From Pontibacter coccineus (GTDB taxonomy: Bacteria > Bacteroidota > Bacteroidia > Cytophagales > Hymenobacteraceae): a stretch of DNA of 64,000 nucleotides. The stretch covers positions 620,001 through 684,000 of the forward strand of contig NZ_JAUOTN010000001.1 in NCBI RefSeq assembly GCF_030546575.1, written 5' to 3'. Below the pieces are notes generated by a model. It searched no databases. It was not told the DNA's origin and saw nothing but the letters and a program-made list of their open reading frames with translations. Below, in pieces: positions 13,598-22,436 of this stretch (within the stretch, counting starts at the first letter, position 1; every line of letters begins with the position of its first letter). The position numbers and the translations under genes were made by a program.

Positions 13598-14870
13598 GCA
13601 GCAAGACAGGTATAGCCTGCACCTGCTGCTCTTTGTGCTCACCCTGGTCACGACGACCATTGCCGGAGCCGAGTGGCGCTTTGGCAAGATGTTCTTCTGG
13701 GGAGCGGAGGGCTTTTCGTGGACAGGTACGTTTACCTGGGCCGAGCTGGCCGCAGGACTTTACTTCTCTGTCCCTTTTCTGGGGGTGCTCACGGTGCATG
13801 AGTTCGGGCACTACTTCACCGCGAAACGATACCGGGCCGACGTATCACTGCCCTATTATATCCCGCTATGGTTCGGCATTACGTCTACCATCGGCACCAT
13901 GGGGGCTTTCATTCGAATCAGAAGTCGCATCTTTTCCCGGCAGCAGTTCTTCGACATAGGTATAGCCGGTCCGCTGGCCGGTTTTGTGGTAGCAATCCCT
14001 TTGCTTTGGTACGGCTTCACACACCTGCCTGACCCCGACTTTATCTTTACGGTTCACCCGGAGTACCAGCAGTTTGGGCAGGACTATGCCAGGTATGTGT
14101 ACCAGGGAGAAGGCAATTTTTCGCTGGGCAAGAACCTGCTGTTTTTGTTTTTCGAACGCTTCGTCGCAGACCCGGCACTGGTGCCCAATGCCTATGAAGT
14201 GATCCACTACCCGTTGCTGTTTGCGGGCTACCTGGCTTTGTTCTTCACGGCGCTCAACCTGCTGCCCATCGGTCAGCTGGACGGCGGACACGTGCTCTAC
14301 GGCCTGATCGGGTATAAGCGCTTCAACCAACTCTCCCCCATTTTCTTCGCGCTCTTTATCCTATATGCCGGTATGGGCATGATCTCGCCGCACCGCGAAC
14401 CCCTATGGGATGATAGTTTACTGGTCGTGCTGGCTCCATTTGTTTTCTTTGCCTTCCGGGGCATTCTGCACGACAACCGGCGCGGCCTGATGGCAGCGCT
14501 GGGGATGCTACTGGCGCAATACAGCCTGGCTGAGACCTTTCCAGAGCTGGTGGGCTACATCTGGGCATGGCCGCTCTATGTGCTATACCTGTTCTTCGTG
14601 CTGGAGCCCGCTACACCTAAGTTCCGCTATACCTTATACCTGGTGCTGGTTGTCTTGACAGCTCAAGTCGCGATTTCCTGGCTATACCCTCCGGCTGACG
14701 GCTATAGCGGCTGGCTGGTGTTCGGACTGCTCCTCTCCAGGCTGATGGGCATCTTCCACCCTTCTTGTCCTAACGAGGCACCATTAACTCTAGGGCGTAA
14801 GGTGTTAGGGATACTAGCTTTTGTGATTTTCCTGCTATGCTTTACGCCGACGCCGTTTGTGATTGGGTAA
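13584..14870 (+). CDS. Site-2 protease family (M50) membrane metalloprotease
   Basis: A 428-residue polytopic membrane protein starting at an ATG that overlaps the HAD gene. The zinc motif HEFGH is in the second membrane segment region. NLLPIGQLDGGH supplies the third ligand and the LDG motif of the M50 family. The N-terminal third carries the active core. The C-terminal third is a run of further hydrophobic helices with no PDZ domain between, a build common in Bacteroidota M50 proteins. Such enzymes cut membrane-embedded substrates such as anti-sigma factors; the substrate here is unknown. Confidence 0.85.
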   Translation: MWFPKQQDRYSLHLLLFVLTLVTTTIAGAEWRFGKMFFWGAEGFSWTGTFTWAELAAGLYFSVPFLGVLTVHEFGHYFTAKRYRADVSLPYYIPLWFGITSTIGTMGAFIRIRSRIFSRQQFFDIGIAGPLAGFVVAIPLLWYGFTHLPDPDFIFTVHPEYQQFGQDYARYVYQGEGNFSLGKNLLFLFFERFVADPALVPNAYEVIHYPLLFAGYLALFFTALNLLPIGQLDGGHVLYGLIGYKRFNQLSPIFFALFILYAGMGMISPHREPLWDDSLLVVLAPFVFFAFRGILHDNRRGLMAALGMLLAQYSLAETFPELVGYIWAWPLYVLYLFFVLEPATPKFRYTLYLVLVVLTAQVAISWLYPPADGYSGWLVFGLLLSRLMGIFHPSCPNEAPLTLGRKVLGILAFVIFLLCFTPTPFVIG

Positions 14871-15092
14871 TTGGGTTAAGAAGATTATTGTGCACGATTA
14901 ACCTCCCCCTCCCGAGAGGGAAACCACCTCCCCCGGCCCCTCCTTTTAACGAGGGCCCCTATCCCCAAAACAGGAGGGGGTTTTGCGAACGATTAACATC
15001 CCCCTACCCCCTTCAAAGGGGGACTTTTTGGTAATTGCCATCTCTCAGGTTTAGTTTTGTAGTCCTCACTCTTTAGTATTGCCTCTGATTAT

Positions 15093-15124
15093 ACCCACCC
15101 CTGCCCCTCCCAAGAGGGGAATTT
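15093..15124. repeat. CCCCTCC palindromic repeat, single copy
   Basis: Contains ACCCACCCCTGCCCCTCCC followed by AAGAGGGGAATTT. The same core occurs at 18,722-18,806 (two inverted copies), 22,111-22,148, 22,213-22,247 and 28,022-28,059, always between genes. The CCCCTCC/GGAGGGG pairing would form a short hairpin in RNA. Confidence 0.7.
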
Positions 15125-15383
15125 CTGTCGCTGCTGATTTGCAGGTAGAGACTTCGTAGAAACTTTCTCAACAAAACCAGGTCCAACCACTCTTTACCCT
15201 GCTTATCCTTTAAGAGGGCCCCTACCCCCAGGCGGGGAGCTTTTGCCGCTACTTCTTTAGAGGTATAAGTGCTGTAGGATTTGACACATACCATACTCAC
15301 CACTGGCAGGTATAGGAAGAGTAACTTGCACCTGAGCGATGAAACAGATGACATGAGCCAGGTGCACCTTTGACGATTTTGTG

Positions 15384-15553
15384 TTTGAGCGGTCAGCGAG
15401 TTTAAAAGCGTCTTGATTTTTTTGCTTACTTTTTTCATCAAGGAAAAAAGTGAGGCCCGCCCGGCCAGGGCAAGCAACAGAGCAACGCAAGTGGAATTCT
15501 CACAAAAGCTGCAGCTATACCACTTTCCCGCCGCACAGGCGAAGCTATAAAAC
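15384..15553. repeat. Dispersed repeat with AAGTAAGC core, copy 1
   Basis: Its right end (15,527-15,553) is a 27-bp exact inverted match of 21,878-21,904. Further blocks (GTAAGCAAAAAA, TCAAGACGC, AAACTCGCTGA, CGCTCAAAC) recur in the same order in the other copy. Short frames inside it are probably not genes. Confidence 0.65.
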
Positions 15554-15620
15554 AACACTGGTTGCTATACCTGCGGCAGCTCCCGCTACGCAAGCAAAAA
15601 TCAAATAGCACTTAATAGAA

Positions 15621-15680
15621 AAAGGGGCCAGAGGCCCCTTCGATAGTAGACACGAGCAAGGACGCTCACGCCATAGACAA
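15621..15680. repeat. GGGGCC/GCTCGTG dispersed repeat, copy 1
   Basis: Contains GGGGCCAGAGGCCCC and CACGAGCAAGGACGCTCACG. Reverse-complement relatives lie at 21,749-21,800 and 23,731-23,785. All three copies are intergenic. Confidence 0.65.
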
Positions 15681-15687
15681 AATCAAA

Positions 15688-15990
15688 TCACCCCTGATAC
15701 CCAGTAATCCCGCCAAGCAGATTTCTCACTTGCTTGAACCCCTGCTGCTGCAGGAAAGCTTTGGCAGAAGCGGATCGCATGCCGGACTTGCAGTGCACGA
15801 TCACTTCCAGGTCTTTGTAGTCTTCAATGTCGTCAAGGCGCTGTGGCAGCGCTCCCAGCGGGATGTTCTGTGCGCCTTCTATTTTGCTTTCCTGGTGCTC
15901 CCAGTCTTCGCGAACGTCGATGATAACGGGCGTTTCTCCCTTGGCGAGTCTTTCCTTGAGTTCCTCGGCCGTGATGTCTGTTGTGATCAT
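15688..15990 (-). CDS. Rhodanese-like domain protein
   Basis: A single rhodanese domain of 100 residues: IIDVREDWEHQESKIEGA at the start, and the active-site loop HCKSGMRS with Cys67. Single-domain rhodaneses move sulfane sulfur or act in sulfur relay and redox signalling. It has no signal peptide and should be cytoplasmic. Its ATG overlaps the stop of the upstream T9SS-exported protein gene (ATGA), so they are translationally coupled although a functional link is not obvious. Confidence 0.9.
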   Translation of the reverse strand: MITTDITAEELKERLAKGETPVIIDVREDWEHQESKIEGAQNIPLGALPQRLDDIEDYKDLEVIVHCKSGMRSASAKAFLQQQGFKQVRNLLGGITGYQG

Positions 15991-17798
15991 AATTTTAGTA
16001 GGATGCGTTTGGTAGTGAATGTATGATGGTCGGTTTCAATTCGGATAGTGTATAAGCCTGGCGAAAGCGCTGGGAGGCGCACCGGATCCTGCCAGACTGT
16101 TGCTTTATGACGCAGAATCTCACGCCCGGTTACGTCGTAGATCAAAAAAGAACGGTAAGGTCCTGAAAAATGAAGTACACCGGTATTCGGATTGGGGTAT
16201 ACCTGCAGACTCGCCTCAACCGCCTCTTCCTCCAGACCCAGTGCCTGACCAGCCATGACAGGGCGTAGCATCACGGCACCTGCGTTAACCGAATCCTGCT
16301 GCCAGCCGCTCACCACTGTGTTGTAAAACAGGCGCCCCGTAGCTCCGGCGTTTCGGTCAAATCCGATGTTAAGGTATAGCGTGGCCGGCTGACTGAAGCC
16401 TACATAAAACGTGCCCTCCACCGGAACTGGCTGGTTTAGCTCCACTTCATAGAACGTGTTGAGCCCTTCGTTCTGCTGCACCGGAAACGACTGTTCAAGC
16501 AGGGTACGGCCCGGGCGTCCGTTGTCATCGGCCCAGATGCGGAAGATGATGGACACGTTGTTATGCCGCACGCCTACCTGCGGAAAATTCACCCGGAAGG
16601 CACGTACCTGATCCGGTACTGCCGCCTCAAAACGTTGTGCCACCTGGGTATTGCCATAGGTATAGAGGCTGCTGTAACCGGCCTCGGCTGAGCCATCGTC
16701 CAGGGCAAAGTAATCGCTGAAGGTAGTGCGCTGCAAGGTGCTGTCGTTGGCGCGTTGCCGGGCGTTCTGTTCTTTGGTATCGAGCCAGAAGCCGTGCTCC
16801 AGCACAAACATCTCTGGATTCAGATTGAGGTTGCTGATGCGCGGGGTGGCAGTAATACGGCGCTGCCTTGCCTGGCCAGGTATAAGGGCTTCTTCACGCA
16901 GAAAGGTATCGACCGGCGAGGCACCGACCTGCCGAATAAAAGCACGCCAGGCGATGGCGCCCGGCAGGTCGCCGAGGTTGTTCAGGCTGGCGGAAATCTC
17001 GTCGCGCAGGTATAGCTCGGGGTTGGCCACGAACTGACGGGCAGGCACCGCGGTATAATCCATTAGTGGCGAAATACTTTCACTGATACCGATGTCTCGG
17101 GTGGTGTTTTGTCCGCGGCGGCGGTTGCGGTCTAGCTCCACGTAGTCGAGGTTCCAGACATCACGTATGGCGTTGCGGGTTCCCTCGCTGCGGAAACGGA
17201 ACTGAAACTCGTCGTGAAGGAAACGTTGCTCCCGGATAGCTACCCAGGCCTGCGCAAACTCTGTTACCAGTCCCGGTGCGGACTGTTGCCATACCTGTAC
17301 CCAGGTGCCAGTGGCGTCTTTAAACTCCAGACGCAAGAGGCGTGGGTTGTTATTATTTCGCTCCGGCGCACTCCCCTGCCCTCCGGACTGCCAGTAAAAA
17401 CTCAGGTATACTGAATCGGCCGGTGTGAGCCCCCCTAACCGGATGGGTTGAGACGTAAGCGTATCAGTCGGCCCGGCGAGGTTGCTGCCATAGGGATTGC
17501 CCTGCGCATTGAGTCCGTCGAATGTCGCTACGTTGCGGGTGATCGGCCGAAGGGCGAAGCGGTTGTTTACATAAGTGCCGCCATTGATCCAGTAGGCTGG
17601 GTCGGGCGTGGTGGTGGCACCAGAGAAGTCGTCAAAAAACGGAAGTGAGATCGGGTTGTTCTCTGTCCGGAGTTGGTAAAAGCTGCTAGAAGGTATACGC
17701 TGCGAATCCTGCTGCAAGGGCATCAGTACGCCCTGAGCCGAGGCAAAAGAGCCGCAGCAGAGCAGTACCATCGTCAACAGAAACTGTCTTATACCCAT
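15987..17798 (-). CDS. Secreted protein with type IX sorting domain
   Basis: A 603-residue protein with an N-terminal signal peptide (LLTMVLLCCGSFASAQ). Its C-terminal T9SS domain begins at about residue 525 (LQVYPNPNTGVLHFSGPY) and ends in the TKRILLKL type. The region from about 60 to 230 looks like a jelly-roll/MAM-type binding domain (VYLSFYWQSGG, FQFRFRSEGTRN). No catalytic motif is visible. It should cross the outer membrane through the type IX system and be attached or released at the surface. The gene lies between a PASTA protein gene and the coupled rhodanese gene. Confidence 0.75.
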   Translation of the reverse strand: MGIRQFLLTMVLLCCGSFASAQGVLMPLQQDSQRIPSSSFYQLRTENNPISLPFFDDFSGATTTPDPAYWINGGTYVNNRFALRPITRNVATFDGLNAQGNPYGSNLAGPTDTLTSQPIRLGGLTPADSVYLSFYWQSGGQGSAPERNNNNPRLLRLEFKDATGTWVQVWQQSAPGLVTEFAQAWVAIREQRFLHDEFQFRFRSEGTRNAIRDVWNLDYVELDRNRRRGQNTTRDIGISESISPLMDYTAVPARQFVANPELYLRDEISASLNNLGDLPGAIAWRAFIRQVGASPVDTFLREEALIPGQARQRRITATPRISNLNLNPEMFVLEHGFWLDTKEQNARQRANDSTLQRTTFSDYFALDDGSAEAGYSSLYTYGNTQVAQRFEAAVPDQVRAFRVNFPQVGVRHNNVSIIFRIWADDNGRPGRTLLEQSFPVQQNEGLNTFYEVELNQPVPVEGTFYVGFSQPATLYLNIGFDRNAGATGRLFYNTVVSGWQQDSVNAGAVMLRPVMAGQALGLEEEAVEASLQVYPNPNTGVLHFSGPYRSFLIYDVTGREILRHKATVWQDPVRLPALSPGLYTIRIETDHHTFTTKRILLKL

Positions 17799-17844
17799 AG
17801 CTTATAAAAGATGCGCCCGCCACGGTGAGCAGCGAGCGCATTTG

Positions 17845-18621
17845 TTAGTCTATACCTTGCACAGGCTCTTCGCCGGCCACCCAAAGGTCTACCAGCTCAC
17901 CTGTTCGTATCTTGGCTTTCACATCGGCGATCGGACGCTGACGAACAATCGTACCGTCCGGCTTACCGCTGCCTGCCACGTAAATGATATTGCCCAACTG
18001 GAGTTTCTGGCCTACCAGCAGCACCGAAGCCTCGTCGAGCGGCATGCCTACCACATCCGGCACTTCAAACTCGGTGTTGCCCAGTCCATCGCCCACATGC
18101 AGGTCTACGATAGCGCCTTTTGGCACCGGATCGCCCGGCTGTATTTCTTTGCCGTTCACGAACTGCTTCAACACGGCACCATGCTGCAGATCAGGCACAT
18201 TGGTGATCTTGCCACGACGCAGGTTATAGCTTTTGAGGATAAGCTCCGCATTTTTCACCGAACCGTCGATCAGCTTGGGCATCTTGATCATCGGCGGGTT
18301 TTTCATGTTCACGCTGATGTAGATCTTGCGATTTTCCTTCACTTTAGAGCCTGGCGAAGGGTCTTGTGTCAGTATCTCAAAAGGCTTGTACTCTGGATGA
18401 TAGCTGGAGTCGTTTACGAAATAGCGCAGGTTCTGTTCTTCCAGAAATGGCTCCGCATCCGGCAGCTGCATACCTGTAATTTTCGGCACTGAAATAGTCT
18501 CGCCATGGTTGGTAGCCGACGGCAGGTATAGGTAGAAGAATCCGAAGATCAGCCCGGCCACGATCACTCCCATCAAAGCCAGGTGCACCAGCACCCCCAC
18601 AAATGAATTCGTCTTTAACAT
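17845..18621 (-). CDS. PASTA-domain membrane protein
   Basis: A 258-residue protein with one N-terminal membrane anchor (LVHLALMGVIVAGLIFGFFY, about 11-30) and three PASTA-like repeats facing the periplasm: VPKITGMQLPDAEPFL, MPKLIDGSVKNAELIL and VPDVVGMPLDEASVLL. PASTA repeats bind uncrosslinked peptidoglycan or muropeptides, usually attached to Ser/Thr kinases or penicillin-binding proteins. Here they are attached only to a membrane anchor. The gene follows the tandem D-Ala-D-Ala-ligase-like gene, which suggests a cell-wall role. Confidence 0.85.
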   Translation of the reverse strand: MLKTNSFVGVLVHLALMGVIVAGLIFGFFYLYLPSATNHGETISVPKITGMQLPDAEPFLEEQNLRYFVNDSSYHPEYKPFEILTQDPSPGSKVKENRKIYISVNMKNPPMIKMPKLIDGSVKNAELILKSYNLRRGKITNVPDLQHGAVLKQFVNGKEIQPGDPVPKGAIVDLHVGDGLGNTEFEVPDVVGMPLDEASVLLVGQKLQLGNIIYVAGSGKPDGTIVRQRPIADVKAKIRTGELVDLWVAGEEPVQGID

Positions 18622-18678
18622 TTATTCTTGATTGCTAATTGTTTGCCCCTGAGGGGCTTTTGTTGATTGTTATTTGGC

Positions 18679-18849
18679 TAAATGGTTAAATTGTTGAATG
18701 GTTAAATTGCTGTCCTTGAACGATTAACCCACCCCTGCCCCTCCGAGGAGGGGAATTAAATATTGTGAAGAAATCCCCTCTTGGGAGGGGCAGGGGTGGG
18801 TTAATCATGCACCAATCGTTCACCCAACCATCAACAATTTAACCATTTA
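18679..18849. repeat. Composite palindromic intergenic repeat, copy 1
   Basis: Nested inverted repeats. The outer arms of 18 bp are exact (18,679-18,696 with 18,832-18,849). Inside them lies an exact 23-bp inverted repeat (18,722-18,744 with 18,784-18,806) made of two facing CCCCTCC elements. The whole could fold as a long hairpin. It separates the ligase-like gene from the PASTA gene. A related composite lies at 27,974-28,218. Confidence 0.8.
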
Positions 18850-18854
18850 ACAAT

Positions 18855-21578
18855 TTAGTTTCTCGCCTTATACCCTTCCAACTCTTTAGCCCGCTCGTTT
18901 CGCTCCACACCGAATGTGAGGATGCGGTCGATGAACTCGTAGGGTTTGTAGCCGTTGATGGCAGTCTGGTGGAAGATGCAGGTTGCCGGCGTCATACCAG
19001 GCAGGGAGTTCACCTCGATGATGATGGTCTCCACCTCGTCATTTTCGAGCACACGCACAAACGCATCGATGCGGGCGTATCCTTCGATGTTCAGGATCTG
19101 GGCCACGCGCTTCAGGTCTTCCTTCACTTGGTCAGATATCTTTTGGCGGCGCTCCGGGTCAGCAGAGTAACGAGCCGGGGTGATGTTCTGCCCCTCTCCT
19201 GCCAAAAACTTCTCCTCCAGCGACAATACTTCTCCTTCCGCCAAAGCTTCGGAAGCTTCGAACACCTCATACTCCACGGTGCCATCCGGTGCATACCTGG
19301 TCAACAGGCCGCCGGTGATCTCGAGGAAATGCTTTGCGCCGTTCCGGCTGATCAGCGTTTCCACCAGGTAACCCTGCTTGTTCGGGAATTCTTCTTTGAA
19401 ACCCAACGACAGCGTTCTGGCGCACTCTGTATCCAGCTCTTCCATCTCACGGAAGATCAGAGTAGTAAAGGCGTCTAATTCTGCTCTGTTCTTGATCTTC
19501 TTCACTGCCGAGCTACAGCCATCGTCAGCCGGCTTGGCGATGAACGGATATCGGAACTCGTTCTCAAGGCTCTGGTAGAAAGCCTCTTTGTCTTTCAGCC
19601 AGTCCTCTTTCCAGGCCATGCGGTGGTGCGCTACCGGCACGCCGTGTTTGGCCAGGATCTCGTTGGTGTCGTACTTGTTGATCGTGATCTGCGAAGAACT
19701 GATGCCGGAACCATTGTAAGGTATAGCCAGCTTCTCGAGCTCCTGCTGCAGGGCACCGTCCTCTCCCGGACGACCGTGCAGCGCGATGAACACCGCATCC
19801 ACCATGTTCTGCAACTGGCTATAGGTCAGACGCTGCGGCTCGTCGAGGCTCTTGCCTGTATACTTGCGGGTGATGCCTTCTGCCTCTTTTATAATGTCCT
19901 GCAGCACCGGGTGCGGTTTGCCGCCCTCTTCAAAATGATGAATCTTTTCTTTGATGTCGTCAGCATTGTCCTTCAGCATGATGTTGATCGGAATGCTGTA
20001 CAGACGATGGGCCTCGTTACTGCCCGTCAGGAAGATCGGCAGCGGTTCGTATTTAGTAGAGGAAGAAAGCTTCTCGTAAATGTTACGACCACTCTCTACC
20101 GAAATATGTCTCTCAGAGGAATAACCACCCATGATCACCCCCACCCGGATCTTGTCGTGGCGGTGGGCGTTCTCTTCCTGTATAGCGTTATCCAGTTTGC
20201 TCAACAGCCTGGTCAGCATCACAGTATCTTTGCCTGACTTGAGGCGCTCGGCTACCGAGGTGCGGATGATGTAGGTCAGGAACTGCGATGGGTTCAAGCC
20301 GATCTCAGCCGCCTGGTGGAAGAAGAACGACGACGGCAGCATGCCTGAGGTCGTGTTCGGGTCGTTCAGGAAGATGTTGCCTTCTTTGGTGATAAAGCCG
20401 TCGAGACGGGCGTATACGTTGAAGCCCAGGTCAACAAACAGCTTGCTACAGTTCTTGCGGATTTGCTGGATCTGTTCGCTTGGCAAATTGATCGGCGTGA
20501 TCTTGCGTGCCAGACCCGGCAGGTACTTCGAGCGGTAGTCGAAAACCTCATTGCCCTTCACGATCTCTGTTGGCGGCAAAGCGATTGGCTGACCGGCTTC
20601 GTCCTGCACCACAATGCAGGAGAACTCGCGCCCTTGGATGAAAGCCTCGACCAGCACCTGCTGCTCGTGTTCTACACTGGTCAGCACGATGGTTTCGGTA
20701 TCGGTTGTCGCGAAGGTATGGTTGATGTGGTTGAGCAGCTCTTCTGGGTGGTAGAGGATGGTGCCATCTTCCAGCACAACTGGCATGCCGATGCCCTCGC
20801 GGATGTCCACGAGTTGCTTCATACTGGCCACCTGCTTCTCCTCACCGAGTGCCTGCCACTGCGCCTTGTAAATGTTCTTGGTAAAGAAACTGCGGTCCAT
20901 GCCCTGCTCAAAGAGCTCGTAGTTGTGCTCCTTCACAATGGATACGCCAATCGAAGAACCCTGATGCGGCGCCTTCAATACCAGCGGCAGACCCAGGTCT
21001 GCTACCAGTGACTCGAACAGCTGCTTGCGGTTGTTTGTATCTTTCCATTCAGCATACTGTACCTTGCGGTAGTCTGGCGTCGGGAAACCGTGCTGCTTGA
21101 GCATTTCCTTCTGCGCGGCTTTGTCTATACCTATAGAAGATGGTAGAATACCGGAGCCAGAGTAAGGTATATGGTACCACTCGAGCAAACCCTGAATGCT
21201 GCCGTCCTCGCCATATGGTCCGTGAAGCGCCAGAAAAGCGAAGTCGAAGTGGTTGCGGAACTTATGCGGCATCAGGCGCTTGCCAGCTTTGGCAATGATG
21301 CGGTCCTGCTCCTCGATGCTCAGCTCACCCAGCGACTCCAGGTAGATCTGCAGTCCGTGCTCGCTCTCCGGCAGGGCCTCCACCGGCGGGTAAAAATCGC
21401 GGATAGTGCCTTTGTAGATGTACTGCCAGTCCAGCAGAATGAAATTGCCGAGACTATCAGCAAACACCGGAACAGCCTCAAAAAGGGCTTTATCTAAGTT
21501 GTCGTACACGGTGCGGCCGCCTGCGAAAGAGATCTCACGCTCACGGGACGGTCCGCCAAATATTATTCCTACTCTCAT
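18855..21578 (-). CDS. Tandem D-alanine--D-alanine ligase-like protein
   Basis: A 907-residue fusion of two ATP-grasp ligase units; the ATG at 21,578 (MRVGIIFGG) is the right start. Unit 1 has GGPSREREISFAGG, HGPYGEDGSIQGLLEW and KAPHQGSSIGVSIV, but ends in LNDPNTTSGML, so the metal-binding Glu-x-Asn is changed. Unit 2 has GGYSSERHISVESGR, HGRPGEDGALQQELE and AKPADDGCSSAV, and the canonical IIIEVNSLPGMT. Single Ddl enzymes are about 300-360 residues, and each half here is longer. Unit 2 looks catalytic, while unit 1 may be altered in metal binding. Likely role: D-Ala-D-Ala or related dipeptide formation for peptidoglycan. The gene is headed by a good promoter. Confidence 0.85.
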   Translation of the reverse strand: MRVGIIFGGPSREREISFAGGRTVYDNLDKALFEAVPVFADSLGNFILLDWQYIYKGTIRDFYPPVEALPESEHGLQIYLESLGELSIEEQDRIIAKAGKRLMPHKFRNHFDFAFLALHGPYGEDGSIQGLLEWYHIPYSGSGILPSSIGIDKAAQKEMLKQHGFPTPDYRKVQYAEWKDTNNRKQLFESLVADLGLPLVLKAPHQGSSIGVSIVKEHNYELFEQGMDRSFFTKNIYKAQWQALGEEKQVASMKQLVDIREGIGMPVVLEDGTILYHPEELLNHINHTFATTDTETIVLTSVEHEQQVLVEAFIQGREFSCIVVQDEAGQPIALPPTEIVKGNEVFDYRSKYLPGLARKITPINLPSEQIQQIRKNCSKLFVDLGFNVYARLDGFITKEGNIFLNDPNTTSGMLPSSFFFHQAAEIGLNPSQFLTYIIRTSVAERLKSGKDTVMLTRLLSKLDNAIQEENAHRHDKIRVGVIMGGYSSERHISVESGRNIYEKLSSSTKYEPLPIFLTGSNEAHRLYSIPINIMLKDNADDIKEKIHHFEEGGKPHPVLQDIIKEAEGITRKYTGKSLDEPQRLTYSQLQNMVDAVFIALHGRPGEDGALQQELEKLAIPYNGSGISSSQITINKYDTNEILAKHGVPVAHHRMAWKEDWLKDKEAFYQSLENEFRYPFIAKPADDGCSSAVKKIKNRAELDAFTTLIFREMEELDTECARTLSLGFKEEFPNKQGYLVETLISRNGAKHFLEITGGLLTRYAPDGTVEYEVFEASEALAEGEVLSLEEKFLAGEGQNITPARYSADPERRQKISDQVKEDLKRVAQILNIEGYARIDAFVRVLENDEVETIIIEVNSLPGMTPATCIFHQTAINGYKPYEFIDRILTFGVERNERAKELEGYKARN

Positions 21579-21584
21579 GGTATG

Positions 21585-21592
21585 CAAAGGTA
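21585..21592 (-). promoter_or_regulatory. -7 element for tandem ligase gene, nearly leaderless
   Basis: TACCTTTG on the minus strand matches the Bacteroidota -7 consensus TAnnTTTG. Its last base is only six bases before the ATG, so transcription would begin at or within a few bases of the start codon. No clear -33 TTG is visible, which lowers confidence. Confidence 0.4.
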
Positions 21593-21748
21593 ACAAATAC
21601 ACGCTGTATTTAAGGCGCAAAAGATACAGGATGCTTTTGGAAATACATAGCAAATTCGGGATTTATGATAGTTCGCTATTAGTATAACGATGTAGGTTGG
21701 GGAAAATTCAATGTTTAACCAAGAGGTAGGCGGTTTTGCCACGTTAGG

Positions 21749-21800
21749 ATTATGGCGCGGGCGTCCTCGCTCGTGTCTGTTATGGTGGGGCCTCTGGCCC
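21749..21800. repeat. GGGGCC/GCTCGTG dispersed repeat, copy 2
   Basis: Contains GGCGCGGGCGTCCTCGCTCG followed by GTGTCTGTTATGGTGGGGCC. It matches the reverse complement of the copy at 15,621-15,680 and relates to the one at 23,731-23,785. Confidence 0.65.
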
Positions 21801-21877
21801 AGGTATAGGTATAGCTGCCGGTATGGCTATACCTATACTTGTCGTAGCTTAAGCCTTCCTATACCTTAAGCTGATTT

Positions 21878-22040
21878 GTTTTATAGCTTCGCCTGTGCGG
21901 CGGGCACTCACTTTTTGTCTTGACACAAAAAGTAAGCAAAAAAGTCAAGACGCTCCAAACTCGCTGAACGCTCAAACAGTGGAGCGCCGCAAAGTGCACC
22001 TGGCAAAAGTGATTTGCTTTGTAGCTTTCGGGGCAAGTTA
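21878..22040. repeat. Dispersed repeat with AAGTAAGC core, copy 2
   Basis: Starts with a 27-bp block identical (inverted) to 15,527-15,553. It continues with an internal hairpin (ACTTTTTGT/ACAAAAAGT) and the shared blocks GTCAAGACGC, AAACTCGCTGA and CGCTCAAAC. It is in inverted orientation to copy 1, 6.3 kb away. Confidence 0.65.
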
Positions 22041-22110
22041 GTCTTGCTATACCTGCCAGTGGTCTGTGAAAAGTGCCAGGGAGCTTATACCTGACTAATG
22101 GTAGTTACAG

Positions 22111-22148
22111 ACTCCCCTCCTTGGTTAAGGAGGGGCAGGGGTGGTTGG
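22111..22148. repeat. CCCCTCC palindromic repeat
   Basis: CTCCCCTCCTTGGTTAAGGA and GGGGCAGGGGTGGTTGG form a short hairpin plus the conserved tail of this family. Confidence 0.65.
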
Positions 22149-22212
22149 ACCCGGTTCAGTAAAGAAAATGCTGAAGCTACTACACTCATACCTATAAAAT
22201 GGAAGCAGCTGC

Positions 22213-22247
22213 AAATCCCCTCTAGGGAGGGGCAGGGGTGGGTTAAT
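22213..22247. repeat. CCCCTCC palindromic repeat
   Basis: AAATCCCCTCTAGGGAGGGG followed by CAGGGGTGGGTTAAT, the same orientation as the copy 100 bp upstream. Confidence 0.65.
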
Positions 22248-22428
22248 TGTGTACAGCGAGTAAGCGGCTACAAAGCTTATACCTGTGAAGCAGTACTTAC
22301 AGATTTCCCATCTTGGATAAGGACGGATACGGGTGGTTGAATACGGTATGCAAGAGCATTCTGGCAACCCGTGGGCCAGGTCTCTCTTAAATCCTGCAAA
22401 TACTGATTCAGGCAAATACCCTTTTCCC

Positions 22429-22436
22429 TATATTTG
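22429..22436 (+). promoter_or_regulatory. -7 promoter element of pgk
   Basis: TATATTTG is a perfect match to the Bacteroidota -7 consensus TAnnTTTG. It lies about 79 bases before the pgk start codon, leaving a leader of about 70 bases. No clear -33 TTG is seen. Confidence 0.5.

Larger units (their letters stand above)
14871..15687. other. Repeat-rich intergenic region
   Basis: No convincing gene is present. The stretch is a mosaic of dispersed intergenic repeats: GC-rich CCCCTCC palindromes at about 14,900-15,030 and 15,093-15,124, a copy of the 'AAGTAAGC' family at about 15,384-15,553, and a copy of the GGGGCC/GCTCGTG family at 15,621-15,680. Short frames on both strands have compositions that follow the repeats. 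Confidence 0.7.

Noticed and set aside
14837..15034. Small plus-strand frame rich in Pro
   Set aside because: It lies in CCCCTCC-type repeats and starts inside the protease gene.
15073..15558. 161-codon minus-strand frame in the repeat region
   Set aside because: It is made of dispersed repeat sequence and follows no protein pattern; the same repeat elsewhere does not keep the frame.
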